A stretch of 41,836 nucleotides of DNA from Alphaproteobacteria bacterium (GTDB lineage Bacteria > Pseudomonadota > Alphaproteobacteria > Micavibrionales > Micavibrionaceae): the NCBI GenBank assembly GCA_018608245.1, contig JABAZY010000012.1, positions 37,873 to 79,708 of the forward strand. Reading direction: 5' to 3'. The position numbers and the translations under genes are program-made. The notes beneath the pieces are model-generated. The model saw only the letters and a list, made by a program, of their open reading frames with translations. It was not told the DNA's origin and did no database searches. Below, one piece after another: positions 33,644 to 41,243 of this stretch. Position 1 is the stretch's first letter, and the number at the start of each line of letters is the position of its first letter.

Positions 33644-33894
33644 AGTCTTATCAACACCAGAAATGTATCATTTTTACTGCTGGAACGTTGAATTTGTTCC
33701 TTTTTCCCTAGATTTGAAAAAGCTTGAGATACCAAGTGACAACGTAATTTATTCATCTTCGAATAATTTGCGCCACGATCGTATGTCATTGAGGCATTTA
33801 TGGACCGTGACCGTTTTATTTACGCTAAACGACAACCTTGCACCGACCAGTGAGCAAAATCCCCTTAAATTTTAACAAAGAAGAGGTAGATGTC

Positions 33895-34209
33895 ATGGCT
33901 ACAACTATTGACCAAACTTTTATTAAACAATTTGAACGTGAAGTTCATGAAGCGTATCAACGTCAGGGTTCTAAATTAAGAAACTCTGTTCGTACTATTA
34001 ACCAAGTTAAAGGAAGTTCTGCTGTATTCCAAAAAGTCGGAAAAGGTACTGCGTCCACTAAATCCACGCACGTTTACAAACGTAGCGAAGATAAGAAAAT
34101 TTTCTCTAATGATTTGGTGAATGAGGTTATTGAAAGAATAAAACCCACTTTGAAAATACCTTCAGCAGAGAAAATAAACTCTAAGCAGTCAATAAAATTT
34201 AATGACTAA
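33895..34209 (+). CDS. truncated phage major capsid protein N-terminus with unrelated tail
   Basis: A 104-residue ORF with a GAAGAGG ribosome site; ATG 33895 is used. Residues 1 to about 56 (MATTIDQTFIKQFEREVHEA..., QGSKLRNSVR..., FQKVGKGTASTK) look like the start of podovirus-type capsid proteins from alphaproteobacterial prophages, which are normally over 300 residues. From residue ~57 (STHVYKRSEDKK...) the sequence no longer fits that family: a Lys-rich tail ending SIKFND. So it is either a decayed capsid gene or a retained short derivative. Its strong dedicated promoter favours expression. It overlaps the EamA transporter gene tail to tail by 4 bases. Confidence 0.7.
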   Translation: MATTIDQTFIKQFEREVHEAYQRQGSKLRNSVRTINQVKGSSAVFQKVGKGTASTKSTHVYKRSEDKKIFSNDLVNEVIERIKPTLKIPSAEKINSKQSIKFND

Positions 34210-35102
34210 TCAGTTTTTAATACTCTCTTAGCCTGACGCTCGCGGTAGATATTATAGAGACCTGCGCCGATAATCAGGATTAAACCGATCATCGTTGTGT
34301 TGCTAACGTTATCACCAAAGATAAAGAAACCGAATAAAGTTCCCCAGATTATTTGGATATACACGAATGGTGCGACAGCCGCTATTTCTCTTGCATGTGC
34401 TGTACCAAAAGCCACCAATACAACGCCTGCTATAAGGAACAGAGTATAAAAAGTGAAGTAAGGAATATCATTCATAGCGGGCACTTCAAAATTTGTAATA
34501 GACAGAGGAAGTGAGAATAAGAACACAGACAAGAATGGATAAAATCCATAAAGCGCAATATGATCCTTAGAGCCAATTTTTCGTACTAAGATATTACCCG
34601 TCGCAATAAAGAAAACAGCCGCAATCGAAAAAATAATACCTATACCTAGTTCACTGAATTGGGGGCCTGTTAATATGATGACTCCAATAAACCCGATAAT
34701 AACGGATATCCACCTTTGTATACCTATGTGCTCATGCAAGAAGAAATGAGTCATAATCAACATTAAAAAAGGTGATGTGAAAGTGATTCCATAAAAATCA
34801 GCAAGAGGCACCGTTTTTAAGGCGCTGACCACACAGGTAGCCGTAAAAAATGTTGTTGCAGCTCTGATCAAGTGCCATTTTATGTTTTTTGACTTAAACC
34901 CTTCTATTCCGCGTGCTTTATAGATCCATGCGCCTAAAAATAAGATGCCAAAGAAACCATTAATCGTTAATAATTGCCAAACTGAGTAAGACTGCATCAA
35001 TGTCTTTGTGAAAATATCTGCACATGCAAAACTGCTCCACCCTGCTATGATAATCAACATGACTTTCCAGCTTTCGCCAGTATGGGGTAGGTGAGGGTGC
35101 AT
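34206..35102 (-). CDS. EamA/DMT-family transporter
   Basis: A 298-residue inner-membrane protein with about ten spans and the duplicated EamA architecture. Residues ~12-140 form the first repeat (AGWSSFACADIFTK, ending SVIIGFIGVIILTGP) and ~150-285 the second (FSIAAVFFIATGNIL, ending TMIGLILIIGAGLYNIY). The family exports or imports small metabolites such as amino acids, nucleosides or sugars; the substrate cannot be told. It has no evident link to the phage cassette and marks its right edge. Confidence 0.88.
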   Translation of the reverse strand: MHPHLPHTGESWKVMLIIIAGWSSFACADIFTKTLMQSYSVWQLLTINGFFGILFLGAWIYKARGIEGFKSKNIKWHLIRAATTFFTATCVVSALKTVPLADFYGITFTSPFLMLIMTHFFLHEHIGIQRWISVIIGFIGVIILTGPQFSELGIGIIFSIAAVFFIATGNILVRKIGSKDHIALYGFYPFLSVFLFSLPLSITNFEVPAMNDIPYFTFYTLFLIAGVVLVAFGTAHAREIAAVAPFVYIQIIWGTLFGFFIFGDNVSNTTMIGLILIIGAGLYNIYRERQAKRVLKTD

Positions 35103-35251
35103 GATGATTTTATCTGACGTTTGAGGGAGTTAGGAGATTTATAGGGGTCGATTTATTATGAATTTAAGATATACTGATTTGGTTAAAATAACTATCTCAA
35201 TTTTCTGACCAAATTCATCTAAATTAATTCAGCTAAAGGTTTCTTTATATT

Positions 35252-36697
35252 ATGACTCAAAAAACTCCTATCACAGTCGCAAGAGGCGATGGTATTGGCC
35301 CAGCAATCATGGATGCAACGCTACAAATTTTGGAAGCAGCAGGAGCACAATTAGATATTGAAGAGATTGAAATCGGCAAGGCTGTTTATGAACGTGGCGT
35401 GCCAAGTGGTATTGAAGAAAGCGCGTGGGCCTCACTTCGCCGTACGAAGGTATTCTTAAAAGCGCCGATCACAACACCACAAGGTGGTGGTTTCAAAAGC
35501 TTGAATGTGACTGTGCGTAAAACGTTGGGGCTCTTTGCGAATGTACGTCCATGTGTGGCTTATCATCCTTTCGTTGAAACCAATCATCAAAATATGGATC
35601 TGGTAATTGTTCGTGAAAACGAAGAAGACTTGTATGGGGGCATTGAATATCGTCAGTCACAAGAAGTGATGGCATCTTTAAAAATTATTTCGCGTCCAGG
35701 GACGGAGCGTATTGTGCGTTACGCATTTGAATATGCCCGTGCAAATGGTCGCAAAAAAGTAACTTGTATGACCAAAGATAACATCATGAAAATGTCTGAT
35801 GGCTTGTTCCATAAGGTTTTTGATGAAATTGGTGCTGAATATAAAGATATCGAACAAGATCACATGATCATTGATATTGGCGCGGCGAAAGTAGCAGCGC
35901 ACCCTGACATGTTTGATATTATTGTATTACCGAATTTATACGGTGATATTGTGTCTGATATTGCGGCAGAAGTGACTGGCTCTGTCGGGCTTGGTGGTTC
36001 GTTAAATATTGGCGCAGACTTTGGTATGTTTGAAGCTGTACACGGAAGTGCACCTGATATTGCAGGTGAAGGTATTGCTAATCCATCTGGTTTATTGCTT
36101 GGGTCTGTAATGATGCTTGTGCATATTGGGCAAGGGGATGTAGCGACAAAAATTCATAACGCATGGAAGAAAACGATTGAAGATGGAATCCATACAGGCG
36201 AGATTTTCCGTGAAGGGGTGAGTAAGCAAAAAGTTGGTACAGAGGATTTCACGAAGGCTGTTATCGAACGCTTAGGTCAAAAACCATCTCAACTGGAAGA
36301 GGTCAATTACGCAACTGAGTCGAAGGGCATTATTTTACCTCCTCTAAAAGAGCGTGAGGACGAGAAAAAAGAACGCGTTGGTGTTGATATTGGATTGAAT
36401 TTCACAGGAACACCAGATGAACTGGCGGCCAAGATTAAGCCATGTGTAACAGATAACTTAGAGCTGTCATTAATCTCTAACCGTGGCGTAAAAGTATGGC
36501 CTAACGGCGCTCCTGAGACATTTTGTACAGATAACTGGCGCTTACGTTTTATTGGCAAAGATGGCGCTCACATTAAGACTTCACAGGTGGTGGCGTTACT
36601 ATCCCGCTTAAATGAAGCGCATATGAACTTTACAAATGCGTTGATGTTACATAAATTTAATGGTGTTGAAGGATTCACAAAAGCTCAAGGTGAGTAA
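35252..36697 (+). CDS. icd: isocitrate dehydrogenase, alphaproteobacterial long type
   Basis: A TCA-cycle enzyme of 481 residues, longer than the E. coli enzyme and like the alphaproteobacterial (Rickettsia-type) and Thermus forms with a C-terminal extension. Markers: ITVARGDGIGPAIMDATL at the start, KSLNVTVRKTLGLFANVRP (the substrate Ser/Arg region), VRENEEDLYGGIEYRQ, metal-site NLYGDIVSDIAAEVTG, and FEAVHGSAPDIAGEGIANPSG. The extension after residue ~335 includes RVGVDIGLNFTGTPDELAAK. Cofactor preference (NADP likely) was not settled from the sequence. The small lipoprotein gene starts seven bases downstream. Confidence 0.92.
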   Translation: MTQKTPITVARGDGIGPAIMDATLQILEAAGAQLDIEEIEIGKAVYERGVPSGIEESAWASLRRTKVFLKAPITTPQGGGFKSLNVTVRKTLGLFANVRPCVAYHPFVETNHQNMDLVIVRENEEDLYGGIEYRQSQEVMASLKIISRPGTERIVRYAFEYARANGRKKVTCMTKDNIMKMSDGLFHKVFDEIGAEYKDIEQDHMIIDIGAAKVAAHPDMFDIIVLPNLYGDIVSDIAAEVTGSVGLGGSLNIGADFGMFEAVHGSAPDIAGEGIANPSGLLLGSVMMLVHIGQGDVATKIHNAWKKTIEDGIHTGEIFREGVSKQKVGTEDFTKAVIERLGQKPSQLEEVNYATESKGIILPPLKEREDEKKERVGVDIGLNFTGTPDELAAKIKPCVTDNLELSLISNRGVKVWPNGAPETFCTDNWRLRFIGKDGAHIKTSQVVALLSRLNEAHMNFTNALMLHKFNGVEGFTKAQGE

Positions 36698-36703
36698 AAA
36701 CTG

Positions 36704-36925
36704 ATGAAATATTACCTATTTTTATTAATGACTGTTGTTTTGGTGTCTTGCGCCCATCCAAAAGTGGAGGTGCATCGCGCTGGTGATGCCTCAACATCTT
36801 GTTATGAAGTCGAAGATGAGCTAGTTCAGATTAATGAATTAGTAAAGCAAACGGATTCACGCGAAGATGTAATTGCCCGCCAAAAAGAATTACTTATTAT
36901 GTTAGAAAAGAAGAATTGCTTATAA
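36704..36925 (+). CDS. small lipoprotein, paralogue A
   Basis: A 73-residue lipoprotein: signal peptide MKYYLFLLMTVVLVSC with the lipid Cys at 16, then AHPKVEVHRAG and a short charged helix ending EKKNCL. It matches the neighbouring lipoprotein (36996-37316) at both ends, C-x-H-x-K-[VI]-[ED]-V and SC...E[DS]E[LI]...KK-x-C, but lacks that protein's central hydrophobic segment. It is likely the shortened copy of a tandem duplication. The family function is unknown to me. Only six bases separate it from the icd stop, so it is probably read with icd. Confidence 0.7.
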   Translation: MKYYLFLLMTVVLVSCAHPKVEVHRAGDASTSCYEVEDELVQINELVKQTDSREDVIARQKELLIMLEKKNCL

Positions 36926-36995
36926 TAAGTCATTGATTTAAGAATAAAATTCTATACTGTTTCCTTTGTTTTAAAGAATATTAAGGAAAATAATT

Positions 36996-37316
36996 ATGAG
37001 TTCGTTTTAGAAATTTGGCCTTATGGTCGCGGTTCTATTTACTGTTTCAGCCTGTACACATCGCAAAATTGATGTCACTCAAATGGAAGATAAGAATAAA
37101 TCTTGTGCATCTATTGAATCTGAAATCCAAGAGTTGAAAAATTTAGAAAATGATATTGATTCTAAAACAGGGTTATCTGGTCGTAATGTTGGTATGGCAT
37201 TATTATTCTGGCCTGGAATTGTTGTAAATGAAATGAATGCTGATGATGCGCGTGATCGTGCTGCTGACCGTCGCCAACATTTAATGACAATTTATGATAA
37301 AAAAAGTTGTAGTTAA
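36996..37316 (+). pseudogene. small lipoprotein, paralogue B, with in-frame TAG at codon 5
   Basis: A good AAGGAAAA ribosome site precedes ATG 36996. The frame reads MSSF, then TAG at 37008-37010, then continues KFGLMVAVLFTVSAC to a full lipoprotein ending KKSCS. With the stop read through, the signal peptide would be ideal (lipid Cys in SAC). An internal ATG at 37023 gives MVAVLFTVSAC, which keeps the lipobox but loses the positive N-region and has no ribosome site. The mature part has a hydrophobic segment GMALLFWPGIVVNEMNADDA, as seen in a family of alphaproteobacterial lipoproteins. Pseudogene, restart from 37023 or readthrough are all possible. Confidence 0.6.
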
Positions 37317-37339
37317 TCACTATTTATAGACATTATCTT

Positions 37340-37374
37340 AAAGCGCCTCTAATTATTTAGGGGCGCTTTTTTTA
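37340..37374. terminator. bidirectional intrinsic terminator
   Basis: Stem AAAGCGCC/GGCGCTTT (37340-37347, 37362-37369), extended by weaker pairs, with T run on the plus side and A run giving Ts on the minus side. It lies between the convergent lipoprotein and helicase genes and overlaps the helicase stop codon. Confidence 0.85.
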
Positions 37375-40164
37375 TAAAAATTCTTTAATTTTTTGAATAG
37401 CCTCGGCTAATCCAATGCGTTCGATTTCAACATCTTCTGGGAATGCACCACTAAGACGTGAGGGCATCATTGAATCTAGCATTACAAAAACACCTTTGTC
37501 ACCTGCGCGTCTAATCAAACGGCCATAGGCTTGTTTTAATTTTAGGCGACAAATCATATCGTCATATTGTTTTTTACCAAATTTTTCACGGCGCGCTTTG
37601 TGCAAAATAGTTGGTCGTGACCACGGAACGCGATCAAATACAATTAAGCGCAAAGACTCTCCGGGCACATCAACACCATCACGAATTGCATCTGTGCCAA
37701 GTAAGCACGAGTTAACATCGTCGCGGAAAATATCAATCAACGTCCCTGCATCCATTTCATCCATATGTTGTGCATATAGCTGAATATTTTTACTGCTTAA
37801 GGGGATATTGATTTTCTCATGAACGGCGCGCAAGCGTGATATAGAGGTGAAAAGCCCCGCTGCGCCACCTTTTGATGCCTCAAATAAAGCCTGATAGGCG
37901 CTAGAAACTTGTTCTAAATCATTTTTATCAACGTCACTAATCACAATAACTTTGGTACGTTCTTTATAATCAAATGGTGATAGAAACTTTTCTTGAGCAG
38001 GTGTGTCTGACAAATACTCGACCCCTGTACGCTGACGCGCAACACGCCAATTTTCTTCCGCATCTTCCGTTCCATCACGCAATGTTGCCGAGGTCATAAC
38101 CATACCGTGCGCGTAAGGTTTAATCGTTTCTGCAAACGGAATCATCGGGTCAATCCAGTGACGATAAAGACCAATATCAATGGTGCGCCCGTCAATACGT
38201 TCAATCGCCATCCAATCAACAAATTTTTTGTCGCTTTCTGCTGCTTGTTTTAAGCTTTCTAGCATGCCAATCCACGCCCCTAAATTCATTTGTGCGCGAC
38301 GCTCTAATGCTGATTGAAGCGCATCTAAGCGCTTTTTTGTATCACTCTCAAGTGTATCGGCATGGTCATTTAATTTCTTACGCAACCGCGCCGCCAATGA
38401 CAGCATCGGTTTTTGAAGTGAGACTAAGTCATCTTTTAATTTAAGCGCAGAGTCCAAAATATCATCATTGATAGGGTGTGTTTGTGTTTCGATGGAGTAA
38501 GGCGTGTTCTTAAATGGGGCACGCGCCAATACTTGGTTATAAACATTTAGAATAAAGGCTTCACAAGTACCTTTCGGCTCACCGCCTTGTAACCTTTTTG
38601 TCCAGCCTTGGCTGGTTAAAGCACGTGCAGAATTTAAAATATTGAGGAGATCTTTTTCAGACTCTGCATCGCCACTGATCAGATCTTCAGCACGGCTCTT
38701 AAGGCCGCGTTGGCGGCTCTTACGGCTAGTGTCACTGCCCCGTAACCACTTTGCTAAGTCTGATGTCTCACGGGCGGTTAAATGCCCAGCAAAGGCGCTA
38801 TCAGCAGCATCGAATAAGTGATGGCTCTCATCAAAAACATAACGTGTTGGAAGCTCTTCTGGGTTTTGATTAATCGCTGTTTGAATCATCACAAGCGCAT
38901 GATTGGCAATGACTATATCTGCACGTTTTGATTGACGGATAGATTGTTCAACAAAACATTTATGATAGTGATCGCAGGCGGAGTAAATACATTCTCCACG
39001 TTTGTCCGCTAGCCCTGATGTAAAGCGATAGCCAAGCAATCCTGATAACCATCCAGGGAAATCTGCGCCACTAATTAAATCACCATCACCAGTGGCGGCA
39101 ATCCATCGTGCCATGATGCCTAATGCTACTGCTTGACGCGGCGTTCTAGATAGCGCAGCGCCAACGGCGGACTCTTCATAATTAAGTAAGCATAAATAAT
39201 TTTCACGCCCTTTGCGCACGGACACTTTTGCATCTTTTAATTGTGCGTCGGGGTAGAGCTTATCAAGCTCTTGGTTTACCTGTCGTTGCAAGTTTTTGGT
39301 ATAGGTTGAAATCCAAACACTGCCTTTATTTTTATCGGCCCAGACAGAGGCAGGCGCTAAATACCCTAACGTTTTACCAACACCAGTACCAGCTTCTGCT
39401 AAGACAATATGCGGCGGGTCACTTTCATGCTTTTTGGGATCAAAGGCGGATGTTAGAAGCTTTGTATACGCAACTTGTTGCGGGCGTGCTTCTGAATTAT
39501 TGCCTAGTAATTGAGACAATCTATCGGCGGCTTCGTCTTCGCTCACACTATGATGGGACGGGGGTGGTAAAGGCGCTTCCTCTGACCATTCGGGCAGGTT
39601 CCGCCAAATATTTAAATCATTTTTACTGTTTACGGGTATACGCGGATCATATTTCTCACCTAATGCAGTAAAGATAAACGGTGTCCACGTCCAACCACCA
39701 TTTTCAACGCGTCCTTGCATGCCCATTGTGTTGGCAATTTTTAACGGTGATGCTTTTGCTTGCCAAATATCACTGCGTAAATCGGATAGAAGGGCGGTTG
39801 CACATTCCATCATCGACATTGGTGTGCTTTCGAAATCATCAGGCGGTACAATGCCGAGTGCCTTACAGATACCGGTTGGTGTTGGCACGCAGAATTTTCC
39901 GGGGTGAACAAAGGCGAAGAGCTCTAAAATATCAAAATAGGGTGCACTTAAATTTTCTAATTCCAAGATTTTGGTGGTGTAGGGCGCATGGCACACCATA
40001 ACAGGTTTTTGATGGATTAATTTCTTGGTGCTGTCATGGTTTAAAACGCGTATTTCCCCATCGGTTGTTAGGATAGCACCTTGGCGCACATTGACCGATA
40101 ATATGGGTATATCGGGTAGCTCTATACTAGCTTGTGAGTCTATGTTAGGCGCAGAAATGTTCAT
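37372..40164 (-). CDS. DinG/Rad3-type ATP-dependent DNA helicase
   Basis: A 930-residue superfamily 2 (XPD-like) helicase. Walker A is AEAGTGVGKT (residues 256-265); the Walker B box is VFDESHHLFD (DESH instead of DEAH). Between them lie cysteines that fit the Fe-S cluster domain: one in ENYLCLLNYE and three in ECIYSACDHYHKCF. The C-terminal helicase half includes VMTSATLRDG, LLGTDAIRDGVDVPGE and QAYGRLIRRAGDKG. The first ~220 residues form an extension typical of alphaproteobacterial members, of unknown role. Proteins of this class unwind 5'-3' and process R-loops or damaged DNA. It is monocistronic. Confidence 0.9.
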   Translation of the reverse strand: MNISAPNIDSQASIELPDIPILSVNVRQGAILTTDGEIRVLNHDSTKKLIHQKPVMVCHAPYTTKILELENLSAPYFDILELFAFVHPGKFCVPTPTGICKALGIVPPDDFESTPMSMMECATALLSDLRSDIWQAKASPLKIANTMGMQGRVENGGWTWTPFIFTALGEKYDPRIPVNSKNDLNIWRNLPEWSEEAPLPPPSHHSVSEDEAADRLSQLLGNNSEARPQQVAYTKLLTSAFDPKKHESDPPHIVLAEAGTGVGKTLGYLAPASVWADKNKGSVWISTYTKNLQRQVNQELDKLYPDAQLKDAKVSVRKGRENYLCLLNYEESAVGAALSRTPRQAVALGIMARWIAATGDGDLISGADFPGWLSGLLGYRFTSGLADKRGECIYSACDHYHKCFVEQSIRQSKRADIVIANHALVMIQTAINQNPEELPTRYVFDESHHLFDAADSAFAGHLTARETSDLAKWLRGSDTSRKSRQRGLKSRAEDLISGDAESEKDLLNILNSARALTSQGWTKRLQGGEPKGTCEAFILNVYNQVLARAPFKNTPYSIETQTHPINDDILDSALKLKDDLVSLQKPMLSLAARLRKKLNDHADTLESDTKKRLDALQSALERRAQMNLGAWIGMLESLKQAAESDKKFVDWMAIERIDGRTIDIGLYRHWIDPMIPFAETIKPYAHGMVMTSATLRDGTEDAEENWRVARQRTGVEYLSDTPAQEKFLSPFDYKERTKVIVISDVDKNDLEQVSSAYQALFEASKGGAAGLFTSISRLRAVHEKINIPLSSKNIQLYAQHMDEMDAGTLIDIFRDDVNSCLLGTDAIRDGVDVPGESLRLIVFDRVPWSRPTILHKARREKFGKKQYDDMICRLKLKQAYGRLIRRAGDKGVFVMLDSMMPSRLSGAFPEDVEIERIGLAEAIQKIKEFL

Positions 40165-40261
40165 AAGTTAAGTCTTAGCACGGTTGCGCCCTATACAGTA
40201 TGCCTGAATCATGGGATATTCACGGTTAAATAACTGAAGTGTTCTAAAGAGGGCTAATTAG

Positions 40262-40489
40262 ATGAATATTGTCGTTTTACATGATTTAAAAGGTGCTGAG
40301 CTTATTGTTAATTTTGACAACGTTAATGCCGCTATTCGTCGTAAACCTGATGAAAATTCTGTGATTAAAACACCTTTTACGAAGTTATTTTATGCGCACC
40401 GTGACATGACCATGGGCGCTATGGGATTCCCCGATACAGTACAAGAAACACCAGACGAAATTTACAAATTAATTGGTAAAAAGAAGTGA
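40262..40489 (+). CDS. FlbD-like small protein
   Basis: A 75-residue protein resembling the FlbD family: IVVLHDLKGAELIVNFDNVNA at the start (the family pattern is a short strand, then GxELxVN) and VQETPDEIYKLI at the end (family: V-x-E-[ST]-x-[ED]-E). The middle is longer and more irregular than in classical FlbD. FlbD genes normally sit in flagellar operons; no flagellar gene is nearby, so the product may do something else. It is divergent from the helicase and convergent with the prepilin-like gene. Confidence 0.5.
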   Translation: MNIVVLHDLKGAELIVNFDNVNAAIRRKPDENSVIKTPFTKLFYAHRDMTMGAMGFPDTVQETPDEIYKLIGKKK

Positions 40490-40493
40490 TTTT

Positions 40494-41243
40494 TTAGCGT
40501 GCAAGTAGAATGTGGTAAAAAGAATAAAGCTCATCTCCACTGCCATTTTCATGTTTTAAGCATAGTGTTTTTGCGCCATACACACCATTATCTACGCCAT
40601 TAGTGCTTGATGGATATGTGCCTTGGAAATGAGCAACGCCCCAATTACCCAATGGTGTTCTTTCAAATGGCGCGTCACCACTGGGGTTTTCTATGCCTAA
40701 AGCTGTATTAATTTGTAGGCATAATTCTTTTTTTATATGATATAATACCATGGTTAATTCTTTACATTCTGAGACAGAACAATTACCCGTTCTGCCTACA
40801 CCAGGAAATGAACTGTTTGCGCCATAATTATAATTGCCAAAAGCGAATGAGGCATTGAAAAAAGAATCCAAATAATTATCAGGAACGGTAACAAAGGTCA
40901 TGCCCGCACCTTCTGGTTCAAATATATGGCATGAATGATCTGTAGGCGCATAACTATTTCGGTTTGCATCAGGATTACCTTCTACACCATCCCCATTACT
41001 GTCATGCCAGAAGGCGATCTCGTTTTCACCGCAGCCACGGGCACGGAGGTTTTGGACGGCGGTTTCTATTGATTTGGCGTAGGTGAGGATTTCGTTGGCT
41101 TGGATTTGTCTTTGTTCATGTGAGCCTGTGTCATTGGTGTTGTTGGAGGAGCGGTTAAGCGTCGCCGTCAACGCCCCCAACAACGCAATCGCGATAAGAA
41201 TAAAGAAAAGAACATTCCCAGATTGTGAATTTCTGTTTGTCAT
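40494..41243 (-). CDS. prepilin-like secreted protein A
   Basis: A 249-residue protein with a class III-type N-terminus: a short leader with QSG followed by the hydrophobic helix NVLFFILIAIALLGALTATL. There is no Glu at the +5 position that true type IV pilins carry. A charged helix follows (RQIQANEILTYAKSIETAVQNL), then a Cys-rich globular part (RARGCGENEIAFWHD, CHIFEPEGAGMTFV, GNCSVSECKEL). This resembles a group of alphaproteobacterial pseudopilin-like proteins that occur as paralogues. Directly adjacent to a second copy on the same strand; function unknown, probably surface-exposed or part of a pilus-like structure. Confidence 0.65.
   Translation of the reverse strand: MTNRNSQSGNVLFFILIAIALLGALTATLNRSSNNTNDTGSHEQRQIQANEILTYAKSIETAVQNLRARGCGENEIAFWHDSNGDGVEGNPDANRNSYAPTDHSCHIFEPEGAGMTFVTVPDNYLDSFFNASFAFGNYNYGANSSFPGVGRTGNCSVSECKELTMVLYHIKKELCLQINTALGIENPSGDAPFERTPLGNWGVAHFQGTYPSSTNGVDNGVYGAKTLCLKHENGSGDELYSFYHILLAR

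Larger units (their letters stand above)
33477..33894. other. gene-free stretch of 418 bases: regulatory region and leader
   Basis: Holds a candidate CtrA site (33539-33553), the promoter/operator of the capsid-fragment gene (33605-33643) and about 245 bases of apparently untranslated leader. A 70-codon open frame at 33663-33875 has no ribosome site and no coding-like composition. Hairpins: GGAAC/GTTCC at 33682-33700 followed by TTTTT, and TTATTC/GAATAA at 33749-33766. Confidence 0.6.

Noticed and set aside
33663-33875. 70-codon open frame in the capsid-fragment leader
   Set aside because: No ribosome site, unusual composition and no family-like pattern; it lies within the expected 5' leader.
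35177-35214. ATTTGGT/ACCAAAT inverted repeat upstream of icd
   Set aside because: Only 7 bp with a 24-base spacer in AT-rich DNA; too weak to call an operator.
39228-40001. Plus-strand open frames opposite the helicase N-terminal part
   Set aside because: Low-complexity Arg/His/Leu-rich shadows of a well-supported gene on the other strand.
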